From Nocardioides exalbidus (GTDB lineage: Bacteria > Actinomycetota > Actinomycetes > Propionibacteriales > Nocardioidaceae): 64,000 bases of DNA. The position numbers and the translations under genes are program-made. The notes beneath the pieces are model-generated. The model did not search any database, was not told the origin of the DNA, and worked only from the letters and a program-made list of their open reading frames with translations. Positions 10,444 to 18,745 of this stretch are shown here, in pieces (positions within the stretch are counted from its first letter, which is position 1; every line of letters begins with the position of its first letter). The stretch lies in assembly GCF_900105585.1 (NCBI RefSeq), contig NZ_FNRT01000002.1, forward strand, positions 3,658,001-3,722,000. The letters are read 5' to 3'.

Positions 10444-12462
10444 ATGCGGCCCATGAGCAGCGACCGCGAGGCCCGGGAGGCAGACATGCTTCCGGGGCTT
10501 CGCGCCGCGGTGGACGACGCCAGGGCGAAGGCGGCCGCCACCCGGCGGCGCACCGCGGCGTCGTGGGAGCCCGCCGCCACAGACCCGGTGGCCCGGGTGC
10601 TGGTGGACATCCCGCTCGCCCACCTCGACCGCCCGTTCGACTACGCCGTCCCCCAGGCGATGGCCGAGTCCGCCGTCCCCGGGGCACGGGTCAAGGTGCG
10701 CTTCGCCGGCCAGGACGTCGACGGGTTCGTCGTCGGGCGGGCGAGCGAGACCGACCACACCGGGCAGCTGCAGCCACTGCGCCGGGTCGTCAGCCCGGAG
10801 CCGGTGCTCTCGCCGGAGGTCGCCGCGCTCAGCGGGACGCTCGCCCGCACCTATGCCGGTGCCCGGTCCGACGTGCTGCGCCTCGCCGTGCCGCCCCGCC
10901 ACGCCACGGCCGAGAAGGCCGCGTCGACGCCGGCCCCCGCGTTCGCCGGTCGCGCGCCCACGACGTGGGGCGAGGTCGAGCACGCGGGCGCCTTCCTCCG
11001 CCGGCTGGCCGACGGGGACTCGCCCCGGGCGGTCTGGTCGGCCGCGCCCGCCGACGACTGGCCGGCGATGGTCGCCGACGCGGTGGCGTCGGCGTACGCC
11101 GCCGGGCGCGGGGTGCTGGTCTGCGTGCCTGACCGCCGCGACGTCACCCGGGTCGACGCCGCGCTGCTCGCCCTGCTGGGTGAGGGCCACCACGTCTGCC
11201 TCACGGCCGACGGCGGTCCCTCGAGGCGCTACCGCGACTTCCTCGCCGTGGCGCGCGGCGCGCGGCGGATCGTCGTGGGCACCCGGTCGGCGGCCTTCGC
11301 GCCGGTCCACGACCTCGGCCTGGTGGTGATCTGGGACGACGGCGACGACCTCCACGCGGAGCCGCGGGCGCCCTACCCCCACACCCGCGAGGTGCTCGTC
11401 GCCCGTGCCGAGCAGCAGGGCACGGCTGCACTGGTCGCGGGGGTCGCCCGGACGCCCGAGGCGCACCAGCTCCTCGCGACCGGGTGGGCCCACGAGCTCG
11501 TCACACCGCGTGACGTGCTGCGTCGCAGGGTCCGGGTCGAGGCCGTGCCCGCCGAGGACCGCCAGGTCGGCACCCGGGTGCCGCGCGCGGCCTACGACGC
11601 GATCAGGAGCGGCCTGGGGAGCGGGCCGGTGCTGGTGCAGACGCCGCGCGCGGGCTACGCCGCGTCCCTGGCGTGCGACACCTGCCGGTCGCCCGCCCGG
11701 TGCACGGCGTGCACCGGCCCGCTCGCGGTCGACGGCCCCACCGTCCCGCCCCACTGCCGCTGGTGCGGCCACGTCGAGGGCGCCTGGTCGTGCCCCACCT
11801 GCGGGGGTCGCGGGCTGCGTGCCCCGGTGCGGGGCGAGGCGCGCACGGCTGAGGAGCTGGGGCGGATGTTCCCCGGCACCACCGTCCGGAGCTCGAGCGG
11901 CGAGCGGGTGGTCGAGCAGGTCGGCGCCGCCCCCGACATCGTGGTGGCCACCGTCGGGGCCGAGCCGGTCGCCACGGAGGGCTACGCGGCGGTCGTCGTC
12001 CTCGACACGTGGCTGACCCTGGCCCGCGAGGACCTCCGCGCCGACGAGGAGGCGCTGCGCCGCTGGCTCAACGCGGCTGCGCTCGTGCGGCCCGGCGGTC
12101 ACGTGGTCGCCGTCGGCGAGCCGTCGCACCCGGCGCTCCAGGCACTCGTGCGCTGGGACCCCGCCGGGTTCGCCCGCCGCGAGGTCGCCGAGCGCGCCCA
12201 GGCCCATCTCCCACCCGCTGCTCGCATCGCCACCGTGACCGGTGACATCGGGGCGCTCGACGACGTGCTGAACCTCCTCGACCCGCCGGAGGGCACGGAG
12301 GTGCTCGGGCCGGTGGCGGTGGCCGACGAGCACCGGGTCGTGCTCCGCGTGCCGCGGCGCCACGGCGACGAGCTGTCCGCAGCCCTCGGCGCCATGCAGC
12401 GGGTCCGATCGGCCCGCAAGCTCGAGCCCGTCCGGGTGCAGGTCGATCCGCTGAGCATCTGA
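10444..12462 (+). CDS. priA: primosomal protein N' (PriA), actinobacterial helicase-dead type
   Basis: Replication-restart protein of 672 residues. The N-terminal 3'-DNA-binding domain is clear (DIPLAHLDRPFDYAVP, then GARVKVRFAGQDVDGFVVGR). The helicase core has no Walker A motif: the place of GxxGSGKT reads WSAAPADDW, and DEAH is replaced by DDGDD. The zinc-binding cysteines persist (CDTCRSPARCTAC, CRWCG, CPTCG). Loss of helicase motifs is already described for mycobacterial PriA. The start is uncertain: ATG 10444 and 10453 lack a ribosome binding site, while ATG 10486 has GGGAGG 5 bases before it. Confidence 0.9.
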   Translation: MRPMSSDREAREADMLPGLRAAVDDARAKAAATRRRTAASWEPAATDPVARVLVDIPLAHLDRPFDYAVPQAMAESAVPGARVKVRFAGQDVDGFVVGRASETDHTGQLQPLRRVVSPEPVLSPEVAALSGTLARTYAGARSDVLRLAVPPRHATAEKAASTPAPAFAGRAPTTWGEVEHAGAFLRRLADGDSPRAVWSAAPADDWPAMVADAVASAYAAGRGVLVCVPDRRDVTRVDAALLALLGEGHHVCLTADGGPSRRYRDFLAVARGARRIVVGTRSAAFAPVHDLGLVVIWDDGDDLHAEPRAPYPHTREVLVARAEQQGTAALVAGVARTPEAHQLLATGWAHELVTPRDVLRRRVRVEAVPAEDRQVGTRVPRAAYDAIRSGLGSGPVLVQTPRAGYAASLACDTCRSPARCTACTGPLAVDGPTVPPHCRWCGHVEGAWSCPTCGGRGLRAPVRGEARTAEELGRMFPGTTVRSSSGERVVEQVGAAPDIVVATVGAEPVATEGYAAVVVLDTWLTLAREDLRADEEALRRWLNAAALVRPGGHVVAVGEPSHPALQALVRWDPAGFARREVAERAQAHLPPAARIATVTGDIGALDDVLNLLDPPEGTEVLGPVAVADEHRVVLRVPRRHGDELSAALGAMQRVRSARKLEPVRVQVDPLSI

Positions 12463-12471
12463 CCGGCTCCC

Positions 12472-12477
12472 TAGACT
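12472..12477 (+). promoter_or_regulatory. putative -10 box of def-fmt
   Basis: TAGACT, placing the transcript start about 25 bases before the def GTG. A GAGGAG ribosome binding site follows at 12501-12506. Confidence 0.45.
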
Positions 12478-12510
12478 TGGGTGTCCGCCGCACCCAGCCT
12501 GAGGAGTTCC

Positions 12511-13056
12511 GTGGCCGTCCAGCCCATCCGCCTGTTCGGGGATCCCGTGCTGCGCCAGCGCGCGGTCGAGGTCGACAGCTTCGATCGTGAGCTGCGCCAG
12601 ATCGTCACCGACCTCACGGACACGATGCTCGCCGCCCCGGGAGCCGGGCTGGCGGCCCCGCAGATCGGAGTCGGCCTGCGGGTCTTCACGTGGAACGTCC
12701 ACGGCGAGGTGGGCCACCTGGTGAACCCGTCGCTCACGCTCTCCGACGAGACCCAGGACGGTGCCGAGGGCTGCCTGTCCCTGCCCGAGCTGACCTACGA
12801 CTGCCTGCGGGCGCTGTCGGTCATCGCGACCGGGTTCGACATGCACGGGGAGCCGCAACGCATCGAGGCCTCCGAGCTGCTCGCGCGTGCGATGCAGCAC
12901 GAGACCGACCACCTCGACGGCATCCTCTTCATCGACAAGCTCGACACCGACGCCCGCAAGGCGGCGATGAAGGAGATCCGCGAGTCCGAGTGGTTCGGGC
13001 TCGAGAAGCCGACCGTCCGGGTCAGCCCGCACAGCACCTTCGGCCTCGGCCGATGA
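12511..13056 (+). CDS. def: peptide deformylase
   Basis: Metalloenzyme that removes the formyl group from nascent proteins. It has 181 residues from GTG 12511, chosen because GAGGAG lies 5 bases upstream; an in-frame GTG at 12481 has no such site. The three motifs are present: GAGLAAPQIG, EGCLS and QHETDHLDG, giving the Cys and two His metal ligands and the catalytic Glu. It is followed by fmt, which encodes the opposing formylation enzyme, in one operon. Confidence 0.95.
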   Translation: MAVQPIRLFGDPVLRQRAVEVDSFDRELRQIVTDLTDTMLAAPGAGLAAPQIGVGLRVFTWNVHGEVGHLVNPSLTLSDETQDGAEGCLSLPELTYDCLRALSVIATGFDMHGEPQRIEASELLARAMQHETDHLDGILFIDKLDTDARKAAMKEIRESEWFGLEKPTVRVSPHSTFGLGR

Positions 13057-13069
13057 CGGGAGGATGGTG

Positions 13070-14002
13070 ATGCGGGTCGTCTTCGCCGGCACCCCCGAGG
13101 TCGCCGTGCCCGCGCTCGACGCGATCGCCGCGAGCCGCCACGAGCTGGTCGGGGTCGTGACCCGTCCCGATGCCCCCAGCGGTCGCGGCCGCAAGCTGGT
13201 CGCCAGTCCCGTCGCGCTGCGGGCGGAGGAGATCGGCGTACCGGTCCTCAAGCCCGAGCACCCGCGCGACGCCGGCTTCCAGGCGTCCCTCGCGGACCTG
13301 CGGCCCGACGCGTGCCCCGTCGTCGCCTACGGCGCGCTGCTGCCGCAGTCGGCCCTCGACCTGGTGCCGCACGGCTGGATCAACCTGCACTTCTCGGTGC
13401 TGCCGGCGTGGCGTGGCGCCGCGCCCGTCCAGCACGCCCTGTGGGCCGGTGACGCGGTCACGGGTGCGACGACCTTCCGGATCGTCAAGGAGCTCGACGC
13501 AGGTCCGGTCTTCGGCGTGATGACCGAGCGGGTGCGGGCCACCGACACCGCCGGAGACCTCCTGGAGCGCCTCGCGGCAGGAGGCGCCGGGCTGCTGGTG
13601 CAGACGCTCGACGGCATCGAGGACGGCACCGTCGCCGCCCTCGACCAGCCGGGCGAGGGCATCTCGTTCGCGCCGAAGATCCTGGTCGACGACGCGCGGA
13701 TCAGCTGGTCGCACCCGGCCGTCGGGATCGACCGCCAGGTGCGCGCCTGCGAGCCCGCACCGGGCGCGTGGAGCACGTTCGAGGGTGAGCGGATCAAGAT
13801 CGGGCCGGTGACGATCACCGATCGTGAGCCCCTCGAGCCCGGTGTCCTGGAGGTCACCAAGAACGCCGTCCTCGTCGGCACCGCGTCGACCCCGGTGCAG
13901 CTCGGCCAGGTCAAGGCGTTCGGGAAGAGGCAGATGGGAGCGGCCGACTGGGCCCGCGGCGTGCGCCTCGAGTCCGGCGCGCGCCTAGGCTCCGAGGCGT
14001 GA
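13070..14002 (+). CDS. fmt: methionyl-tRNA formyltransferase
   Basis: Formylates initiator Met-tRNA using 10-formyl-tetrahydrofolate. It has 310 residues. It begins MRVVFAGTPEVAVPALDAI. The catalytic region is INLHFSVLPAWRGAAPVQHA with the expected Asn-His pair, followed by the C-terminal OB-like domain. ATG 13070 is chosen because GGGAGG (13058-13063) is 6 bases upstream; ATG 13064 directly abuts that site. It is downstream of def in the common def-fmt pair. Confidence 0.95.
   Translation: MRVVFAGTPEVAVPALDAIAASRHELVGVVTRPDAPSGRGRKLVASPVALRAEEIGVPVLKPEHPRDAGFQASLADLRPDACPVVAYGALLPQSALDLVPHGWINLHFSVLPAWRGAAPVQHALWAGDAVTGATTFRIVKELDAGPVFGVMTERVRATDTAGDLLERLAAGGAGLLVQTLDGIEDGTVAALDQPGEGISFAPKILVDDARISWSHPAVGIDRQVRACEPAPGAWSTFEGERIKIGPVTITDREPLEPGVLEVTKNAVLVGTASTPVQLGQVKAFGKRQMGAADWARGVRLESGARLGSEA
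13986..13991 (+). promoter_or_regulatory. leaderless-type -10 box of the YjbR-like gene
   Basis: TAGGCT 7 bases before the GTG at 13999, inside the 3' end of fmt. Confidence 0.45.
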
Positions 14003-14424
14003 GCACCTCCGACCCGCGACCGGCCCGTCCCGAGGACGTCGACGAGATCTGCGCCTCGCTGCCCGAGACCGAGCTCGGCACCTCCTGGGGTGACCGCCCG
14101 ACCTGGAAGGTGCCGCGCGGCCCGAAGGGCAAGGGCTTCGTGCTCCACCGGGCGCCGGGGCCGACCGCGGTCGATCCCGGGACCGGCGAGCGCTACGACG
14201 ACCTGCTGGTGATCTCGACGGCCACGGAGGTCGAGAAGCTCGCCCTGGTCGAGGACCCGTCGACGCCGTTCTTCACCATCGACCACTTCAGGGGCTACAG
14301 CGCGGTGCTCGTGCAGCAGTCCCGGCTCGGCGAGATCACCCGCGAGCAGCTCGTCGAGGTGATCACCGAGGCGTGGGCCGCGAAGGCGCCGAAGAAGCTG
14401 GTGCGGGAGTACTTCGGTGAATGA
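13999..14424 (+). CDS. MmcQ/YjbR family protein
   Basis: 141 residues of the YjbR/CyaY-like fold. It contains ICASLPETELGTSWGDRPTWKVPRG and VISTATEVEKLALVEDPS, followed by FFTIDHFRGYSAVLVQ, which match the family's double-wing pattern. Its role is unknown; DNA binding has been proposed for relatives. The GTG overlaps the fmt stop, and its 3' end overlaps the rsmB start by 8 bases, so it is embedded in the def-fmt-rsmB run, while TAGGCT 7 bases upstream may also give it its own leaderless transcript. Confidence 0.8.
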   Translation: MSTSDPRPARPEDVDEICASLPETELGTSWGDRPTWKVPRGPKGKGFVLHRAPGPTAVDPGTGERYDDLLVISTATEVEKLALVEDPSTPFFTIDHFRGYSAVLVQQSRLGEITREQLVEVITEAWAAKAPKKLVREYFGE

Positions 14425-15748
14425 CCGCGCCCGCCGCGGACGCCGCCCGGTCGATCGTCCGCGGCGGGCCGCGCTCGACGTGCTGACGGCTGTCCGCGTC
14501 GACGATGCGTACGCCAACCTCGTGCTGCCGCAGGTCCTCCGCAAGCACCGGCTCGAGGGCCGTGACGCCGGCCTGGCGACCGAGCTGGCGTCGGGTGCGA
14601 TCCGGATGCACGGGCTCTACGACCCGGTCATCGACGCCTGCCTCACCAAGCCGCGCCTCCAGCCCGAGGTGCGCGACGTGCTGCGGCTCGGCGTCCACCA
14701 GCTGCTGTCGATGCGCGTGCCCGACCACGCGGCCATCTCGACGAGCGTCGACCTCGTCCGGGCCACGGTCGGGCAGGGGCCCGCCGGGCTCGTGAACGCC
14801 GTCCTGCGCAAGGTCAGCCGCCAGGACCTCGACGCGTGGGTGGAGCAGGTCGCACCCGACCGTCCGGGCGACCTGCGCGGCCACCTCGCCGTCGCCCGCT
14901 CGCACCCACGATGGGTGGTCGACGCGCTCGCGGAGGCGCTGGGCACCGACGACGAGCTCGACGACCTGCTGGCGGCCGACAACGCCGCGCCGCGCGTCAC
15001 CCTGGTCGCGCGTCCGGGTCTCGCCGACGTCGTCGAGCTGGAGTCCGCCGGGGGCACTCGCACCGTCCGGTCGCCCTACGGCGTCGTGCTCGACGGTGGC
15101 GATCCCGCCGGCGTCGCCGCTGTGGCCGAGGGCCGTGCGGGCGTGCAGGACGAGGGATCGCAGCTGGTGGCGCTCGCGACGGTCGACGCCCCGCTGCAGG
15201 GGCGGGACGAACGGTGGCTCGACCTGTGCGCGGGTCCCGGCGGCAAGGCAGCACTGCTGGCGTCGCTGGCGGCACAGCGCGGCGCGGTGCTCGTGGCCAA
15301 CGAGCGCCAGCCCCACCGGGCGGTCCTCGTGCGGTCGGCGATGCGCGCCGTCCCCACCGGAGCCGTCCACGTCGTCGCGGGCGACGGCACCCGACCGGCC
15401 TGGGTGCCGGGCACGTTCGACCGGGTGCTCGTCGACGCGCCGTGCTCCGGACTGGGTGCGCTCCGACGTCGGCCGGAGTCGCGCTGGCGTCGTACGCCCC
15501 AGGACCTGGACGTGCTCACCGTCCTCCAGCGGGCACTGCTCGACGCGGCCCTGGAGTCGGTCCGGCCGGGCGGCATCGTGGTCTACGCGACCTGCTCGCC
15601 GGTGCTGGCCGAGACGGCCGCGGTGGTGGACGCGGTCGTGGCGAGCCGCGACGACACCGTCGAGGTCGACCGGTTCCAGCTGTGGCCGCACCGTGACGGC
15701 ACGGACGCGATGTTCGCGGCGACCCTGCGCCGCCGGGCCCTCGTGTGA
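14417..15748 (+). CDS. rsmB: 16S rRNA (cytosine-967 C5)-methyltransferase
   Basis: 443 residues. The N-terminal NusB-like RNA-binding domain (AALDVLTAVRVDDAYANLVLP) is followed by a Rossmann SAM domain. DLCAGPGGKAALLASL is the SAM motif, VDAPCSGLGALRRRPESRWR carries the first catalytic Cys, and YATCSPVLAET the nucleophilic Cys. The fmt-rsmB neighbourhood is widely conserved. The stop codon sits in the first copy of a short tandem repeat. Confidence 0.93.
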   Translation: MNDRARRGRRPVDRPRRAALDVLTAVRVDDAYANLVLPQVLRKHRLEGRDAGLATELASGAIRMHGLYDPVIDACLTKPRLQPEVRDVLRLGVHQLLSMRVPDHAAISTSVDLVRATVGQGPAGLVNAVLRKVSRQDLDAWVEQVAPDRPGDLRGHLAVARSHPRWVVDALAEALGTDDELDDLLAADNAAPRVTLVARPGLADVVELESAGGTRTVRSPYGVVLDGGDPAGVAAVAEGRAGVQDEGSQLVALATVDAPLQGRDERWLDLCAGPGGKAALLASLAAQRGAVLVANERQPHRAVLVRSAMRAVPTGAVHVVAGDGTRPAWVPGTFDRVLVDAPCSGLGALRRRPESRWRRTPQDLDVLTVLQRALLDAALESVRPGGIVVYATCSPVLAETAAVVDAVVASRDDTVEVDRFQLWPHRDGTDAMFAATLRRRALV

Positions 15749-15777
15749 GGCCCTGTGTGAGGCCCTCGTGTGAGGCC
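15740..15777. repeat. three tandem 12-13-base repeats across the rsmB stop
   Basis: Copies of CTcGTGTGAGGCC at 15740-15752, 15753-15764 (one base shorter) and 15765-15777, with a degenerate fourth (GCGTGCGAGG) after them. Each copy carries a TGA. Confidence 0.7.
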
Positions 15778-15797
15778 GCGTGCGAGGACGGCGTCGC

Positions 15798-16547
15798 TCA
15801 GTCGTCCTGCAGGTGCCGCAGGTAGGACCAGGGCTCGGCGAGGTAGCGCCGCCAGTGGTCGACGAGGTCGAGCTCGGCCCACGTCGTCTCGCGCAGTCCC
15901 CACGGTCCGGCCTCGAGGATCCGTGCGCCCGGCATCGCGGCGAGCACGGGGGAGTGGGTCGCGCAGAGGACCTGGCCCTTGCGGGCGACCACGCGCTGGA
16001 GGGTCGAGATCAGGCCGAGCGTGGACGAGAACGACAGCGCGGCCTCGGGCTCGTCGAGGCAGAAGAACCCCTTGCCGGTGAAGCGCGACTCGAGCACGGC
16101 GAGGAAGGACTCGCCGTGGCTCAGCGTGTGGAAGGCGACGTCCGGGTCGCCGGAGGTCCTCGGGTTGTCCTCGATGTAGGAGTACCAGCCGTGCATGGTC
16201 TCGGCGCGCAGGAAGAAGCCCCACTTGCTCGCACCCGCCCCGCGCACCAGCTGCAGGGCGTCGCCGAGCGACGACTCCGTCGGTCGGGTCGAGTGCATGC
16301 TGTGGGTGCTGCCGCCCTCGGGCGACAACCCGAAGGCGGTCGCGACCGCCTCGACGATCGTCGACTTGCCCGACCCGTTCTCACCGACGAGGAACGTCAC
16401 CCCCGGCTCGAGGTCGAGCCCGTCGGCGAGGACCTGGGCGACCGCCGGGATGGAGGCGGGATAGGCGTCCGGGCTCAGCCCGTGGCTCGCGCGAGCCTCC
16501 GCGCGACGCACCGGGTGGCGCGGGAAGTCGTCACCCCTCAGCGGCAT
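15798..16547 (-). CDS. AAA/ABC-type ATPase, single-domain, function unknown
   Basis: 249 residues. Walker A is GENGSGKST, the signature is LSHGES, and Walker B is GFFCLDEPEAAL, followed by the switch His in ATHSPVLAAMPGA. This is the layout of the AAA_15/AAA_21 ATPases, related to RecF/SMC-like heads without a coiled coil or membrane partner. No nuclease or transporter gene is adjacent, so its role is open. The start at 16547 is chosen over a longer upstream frame because TACGGT lies 6 bases before it on this strand. Confidence 0.8.
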   Translation of the reverse strand: MPLRGDDFPRHPVRRAEARASHGLSPDAYPASIPAVAQVLADGLDLEPGVTFLVGENGSGKSTIVEAVATAFGLSPEGGSTHSMHSTRPTESSLGDALQLVRGAGASKWGFFLRAETMHGWYSYIEDNPRTSGDPDVAFHTLSHGESFLAVLESRFTGKGFFCLDEPEAALSFSSTLGLISTLQRVVARKGQVLCATHSPVLAAMPGARILEAGPWGLRETTWAELDLVDHWRRYLAEPWSYLRHLQDD

Positions 16548-16553
16548 GGCGCC

Positions 16554-16559
16554 ACCGTA
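16554..16559 (-). promoter_or_regulatory. leaderless-type -10 box of the ATPase gene
   Basis: TACGGT on the minus strand, 6 bases before the ATG. Confidence 0.45.
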
Positions 16560-16685
16560 GCCACCACCACCGACGGAGCCGATCGGCACGCGTCACGGGG
16601 CTGTTCACCCGAATACGAAGAATTGGTCATCTCCGGGCCGCGTGTTCACAACCGTGGGGTAGTCGAGCATGATGGGGTGAGCGCG

Positions 16686-16704
16686 TCGCATCGGAGGGAT
16701 GCGA
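16686..16704 (+). promoter_or_regulatory. small leader hairpin before the secreted protein gene
   Basis: TCGCATC/GATGCGA with a GGAGG loop, 25 bases before the ATG. It exposes a decoy Shine-Dalgarno-like loop upstream of the likely real one (GGGGAGCAGG). Function unknown. Confidence 0.35.
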
Positions 16705-16729
16705 GAGCGTACGGGGAGCAGGACTCTTG

Positions 16730-17707
16730 ATGCAGCTGCGGAACATTCTCGGGATCGTCGCGACGGGTGCGGCGCTGGGTGCGATGAGCGTCGCGCCTGC
16801 CCACGCCGACACGCGGACCCTCGCCGGACCGACGACCGGCGACTCCGACACGTTCCTGACCTACGTCGGCTGCGACGGCGTCTTCACCGCCGGCGCGGCG
16901 CCGCAGTCGCGGATCAACCTCGGCCCCTACTCCGCACCGCTCGGCCGCCGCTCGCTCGGCATCGTGCCGACCGGTGGCGGCAGCGCCTCCGGTCCCTACT
17001 CGAGCTTCACCTCGCTCGCCGGCGTCGACGCGTCGCTCTCGGTCGCCGCCACTGCCGGCAGCCAGGGCGTGTCCTACGTCGTCGCGATCACGTCCGACAG
17101 CCCCGCGGGCACCGCCTGGGCGGGCCGCGCTCCCGTCACCGCCCCGGCGGGAGGCTGGACGCAGGTGTCCAGCGCCTCGCTCACCTACGACTGGTCCCTC
17201 GTCGACCTCGGCAGCCGCCGGCAGGTCTCCGCGGCCGGCTCGGCCACTCCCGCCGACTTCGCCGCCGAGCACGGCGACGGTGCCGGGTTCGTGGTCACCG
17301 GCTTCGGCTGCGACGCTCGTCCGTTCAACCTGGACGCCGTCCGTGCGGGCGGCTCGACCTTCGACTTCGAGGGCCTGTCGCTCACGACCGCGATCAGCAC
17401 CCCGGCCAAGCAGGTCGCGGCAGGCGACGACGTCACGCTCACCGGCCGGGTGGCCGACGGCAGCGGCCGCGTCACCGGCGACCCGCTCGTCCTCGAGTCC
17501 CGCACCGGCAACGGCGCGTGGACGCCGGTCGGCGGACCGCAGCTGGCCGGTGCCGACGGCCTGGCGCGGGTCGTCGTACCCGTCTCGGAGACCACGGAGT
17601 TCCGCTGGCACCGCCCGCAGTCCCAGTACGCCGACGAGGGCTGGTCGGACACGGTCACGGTGACGGTTGCCGAGCCCGTGCCGTCCGAGGCACCCGACAA
17701 GAAGTAG
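16730..17707 (+). CDS. secreted protein with C-terminal Ig-like domain
   Basis: 325 residues, not identified by name. It has a type I signal peptide with hydrophobic core ILGIVATGAALGAMSV and probable cleavage after AHA (residue 26). The body is beta-rich with two widely spaced cysteines (YVGCDGVF and GFGCDARP) that could pair. The last about 100 residues look like a bacterial Ig/surface domain (STPAKQVAAGDDVTLTGRVA, ending TVTVTVAEP). ATG 16730 is preferred to TTG 16727, with GGGGAGCAGG as ribosome binding site. It is probably extracellular. Confidence 0.75.
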   Translation: MQLRNILGIVATGAALGAMSVAPAHADTRTLAGPTTGDSDTFLTYVGCDGVFTAGAAPQSRINLGPYSAPLGRRSLGIVPTGGGSASGPYSSFTSLAGVDASLSVAATAGSQGVSYVVAITSDSPAGTAWAGRAPVTAPAGGWTQVSSASLTYDWSLVDLGSRRQVSAAGSATPADFAAEHGDGAGFVVTGFGCDARPFNLDAVRAGGSTFDFEGLSLTTAISTPAKQVAAGDDVTLTGRVADGSGRVTGDPLVLESRTGNGAWTPVGGPQLAGADGLARVVVPVSETTEFRWHRPQSQYADEGWSDTVTVTVAEPVPSEAPDKK

Positions 17708-17711
17708 CCCG

Positions 17712-17717
17712 TAGGCT
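17712..17717 (+). promoter_or_regulatory. leaderless-type -10 box of the LigD-like polymerase gene
   Basis: TAGGCT 6 bases before the GTG at 17724. Confidence 0.5.
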
Positions 17718-17723
17718 GCGGGA

Positions 17724-18683
17724 GTGGCTTCCCCCTTCGTCGAGATCGAGGTCGACGACCGCGTCGTCAAGGTCACCAACCCCGACCGCGTCTACTTCCC
17801 GGACAGCGGCGCCACCAAGCTCGACCTGGTCGAGTACTACCTCGCCGTCGGCGACGGCATCGTCAACGCGCTCCTCGAGCGGCCGTGCATGCTGCACCGC
17901 TTCCCGAAGGGCCTCGCCGGCGACAAGGTCCACCAGAAGCGGCTCCCGTCCGGCGCGCCCGACTGGGTCGAGACCGTCCAGCTGTTCTTCCCGCGCTGGA
18001 AGCGGACGGCCGACGAGCTCTGCGTGACCGAGCTGGGCAGCGTCATCTGGGCCGTCCAGATGTCGACCGTCGAGTTCCACCCGTGGAACAGCCGTCGTGC
18101 CGACACCGAGAAGCCCGACGAGTGGCGCATCGACCTCGACCCCGGCCCGGAGTGCGGCTGGGAGACCGTGCAGCGCGTCGCGCACGTCGCCCACGAGGTG
18201 CTCGACGAGCTCGGAGCCACCGGCTTCCCGAAGACCAGCGGCGGCTCGGGCCTGCACATCTACGTGCGGATCCCGCCCGACCACGGCTTCCAGGACGTAC
18301 GACGCGGGGCGCTGGCGTTCGCGCGCGAGGTCGAGCGCCGGGCCGGGGGAGAGGTGACGACCGCGTGGTGGCGCAAGGACCGCGATCCCGCCCAGCTGTT
18401 CGTGGACTACAACCAGAACGCGCGCGACCACACGATCGCGGCAGCCTACTCGGTGCGCGGCGTGCCCACCGCCCGGGTCTCCGCGCCGATCCGGTGGGAC
18501 GAGGTCGACGGGTGCGAGCCCGACGACTTCACGATCGCCACCATGCCCGGGCGGTTCGCCGAGATCGGTGACCTGCACGCCGACATCGACGGGCACCCGT
18601 TCGACATCGCCCCGCTGCTGGAGTGGGCCGACCGCGACGACGACGAAGGTGCGGAGGCACCCCCCGAGCCCGAGGACGGGTAG
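17724..18683 (+). CDS. stand-alone LigD-type primase-polymerase (PolDom)
   Basis: 319 residues matching the archaeo-eukaryotic primase-like polymerase domain of LigD, which adds nucleotides during non-homologous end joining. It contains NPDRVYFPDSGATKLDLVEYY at the start, DLDPGP with the metal-binding Asp pair near residue 135, and KTSGGSGLHIYV. No ligase or nuclease domain is attached and no Ku gene is nearby, so this is the single-domain form found in actinobacteria. The start is supported by TAGGCT 6 bases upstream. The C-terminal tail is acidic. Confidence 0.88.
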   Translation: MASPFVEIEVDDRVVKVTNPDRVYFPDSGATKLDLVEYYLAVGDGIVNALLERPCMLHRFPKGLAGDKVHQKRLPSGAPDWVETVQLFFPRWKRTADELCVTELGSVIWAVQMSTVEFHPWNSRRADTEKPDEWRIDLDPGPECGWETVQRVAHVAHEVLDELGATGFPKTSGGSGLHIYVRIPPDHGFQDVRRGALAFAREVERRAGGEVTTAWWRKDRDPAQLFVDYNQNARDHTIAAAYSVRGVPTARVSAPIRWDEVDGCEPDDFTIATMPGRFAEIGDLHADIDGHPFDIAPLLEWADRDDDEGAEAPPEPEDG

Positions 18684-18733
18684 CGCACAGGCTCCCCACA
18701 GGTGGTCCTCACGCGACTCTCACGCACGCTCCG

Positions 18734-18739
18734 TAGCGT
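18734..18739 (+). promoter_or_regulatory. leaderless-type -10 box of the first lipid kinase gene
   Basis: TAGCGT 6 bases before the ATG at 18746. Confidence 0.45.
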
Positions 18740-18745
18740 CGCGTC

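Noticed and set aside
16599..16730. A regulatory RNA upstream of the secreted Ig-domain protein.
   Set aside because: Only one 7-base-pair hairpin is present and no larger conserved fold could be recognised by eye.
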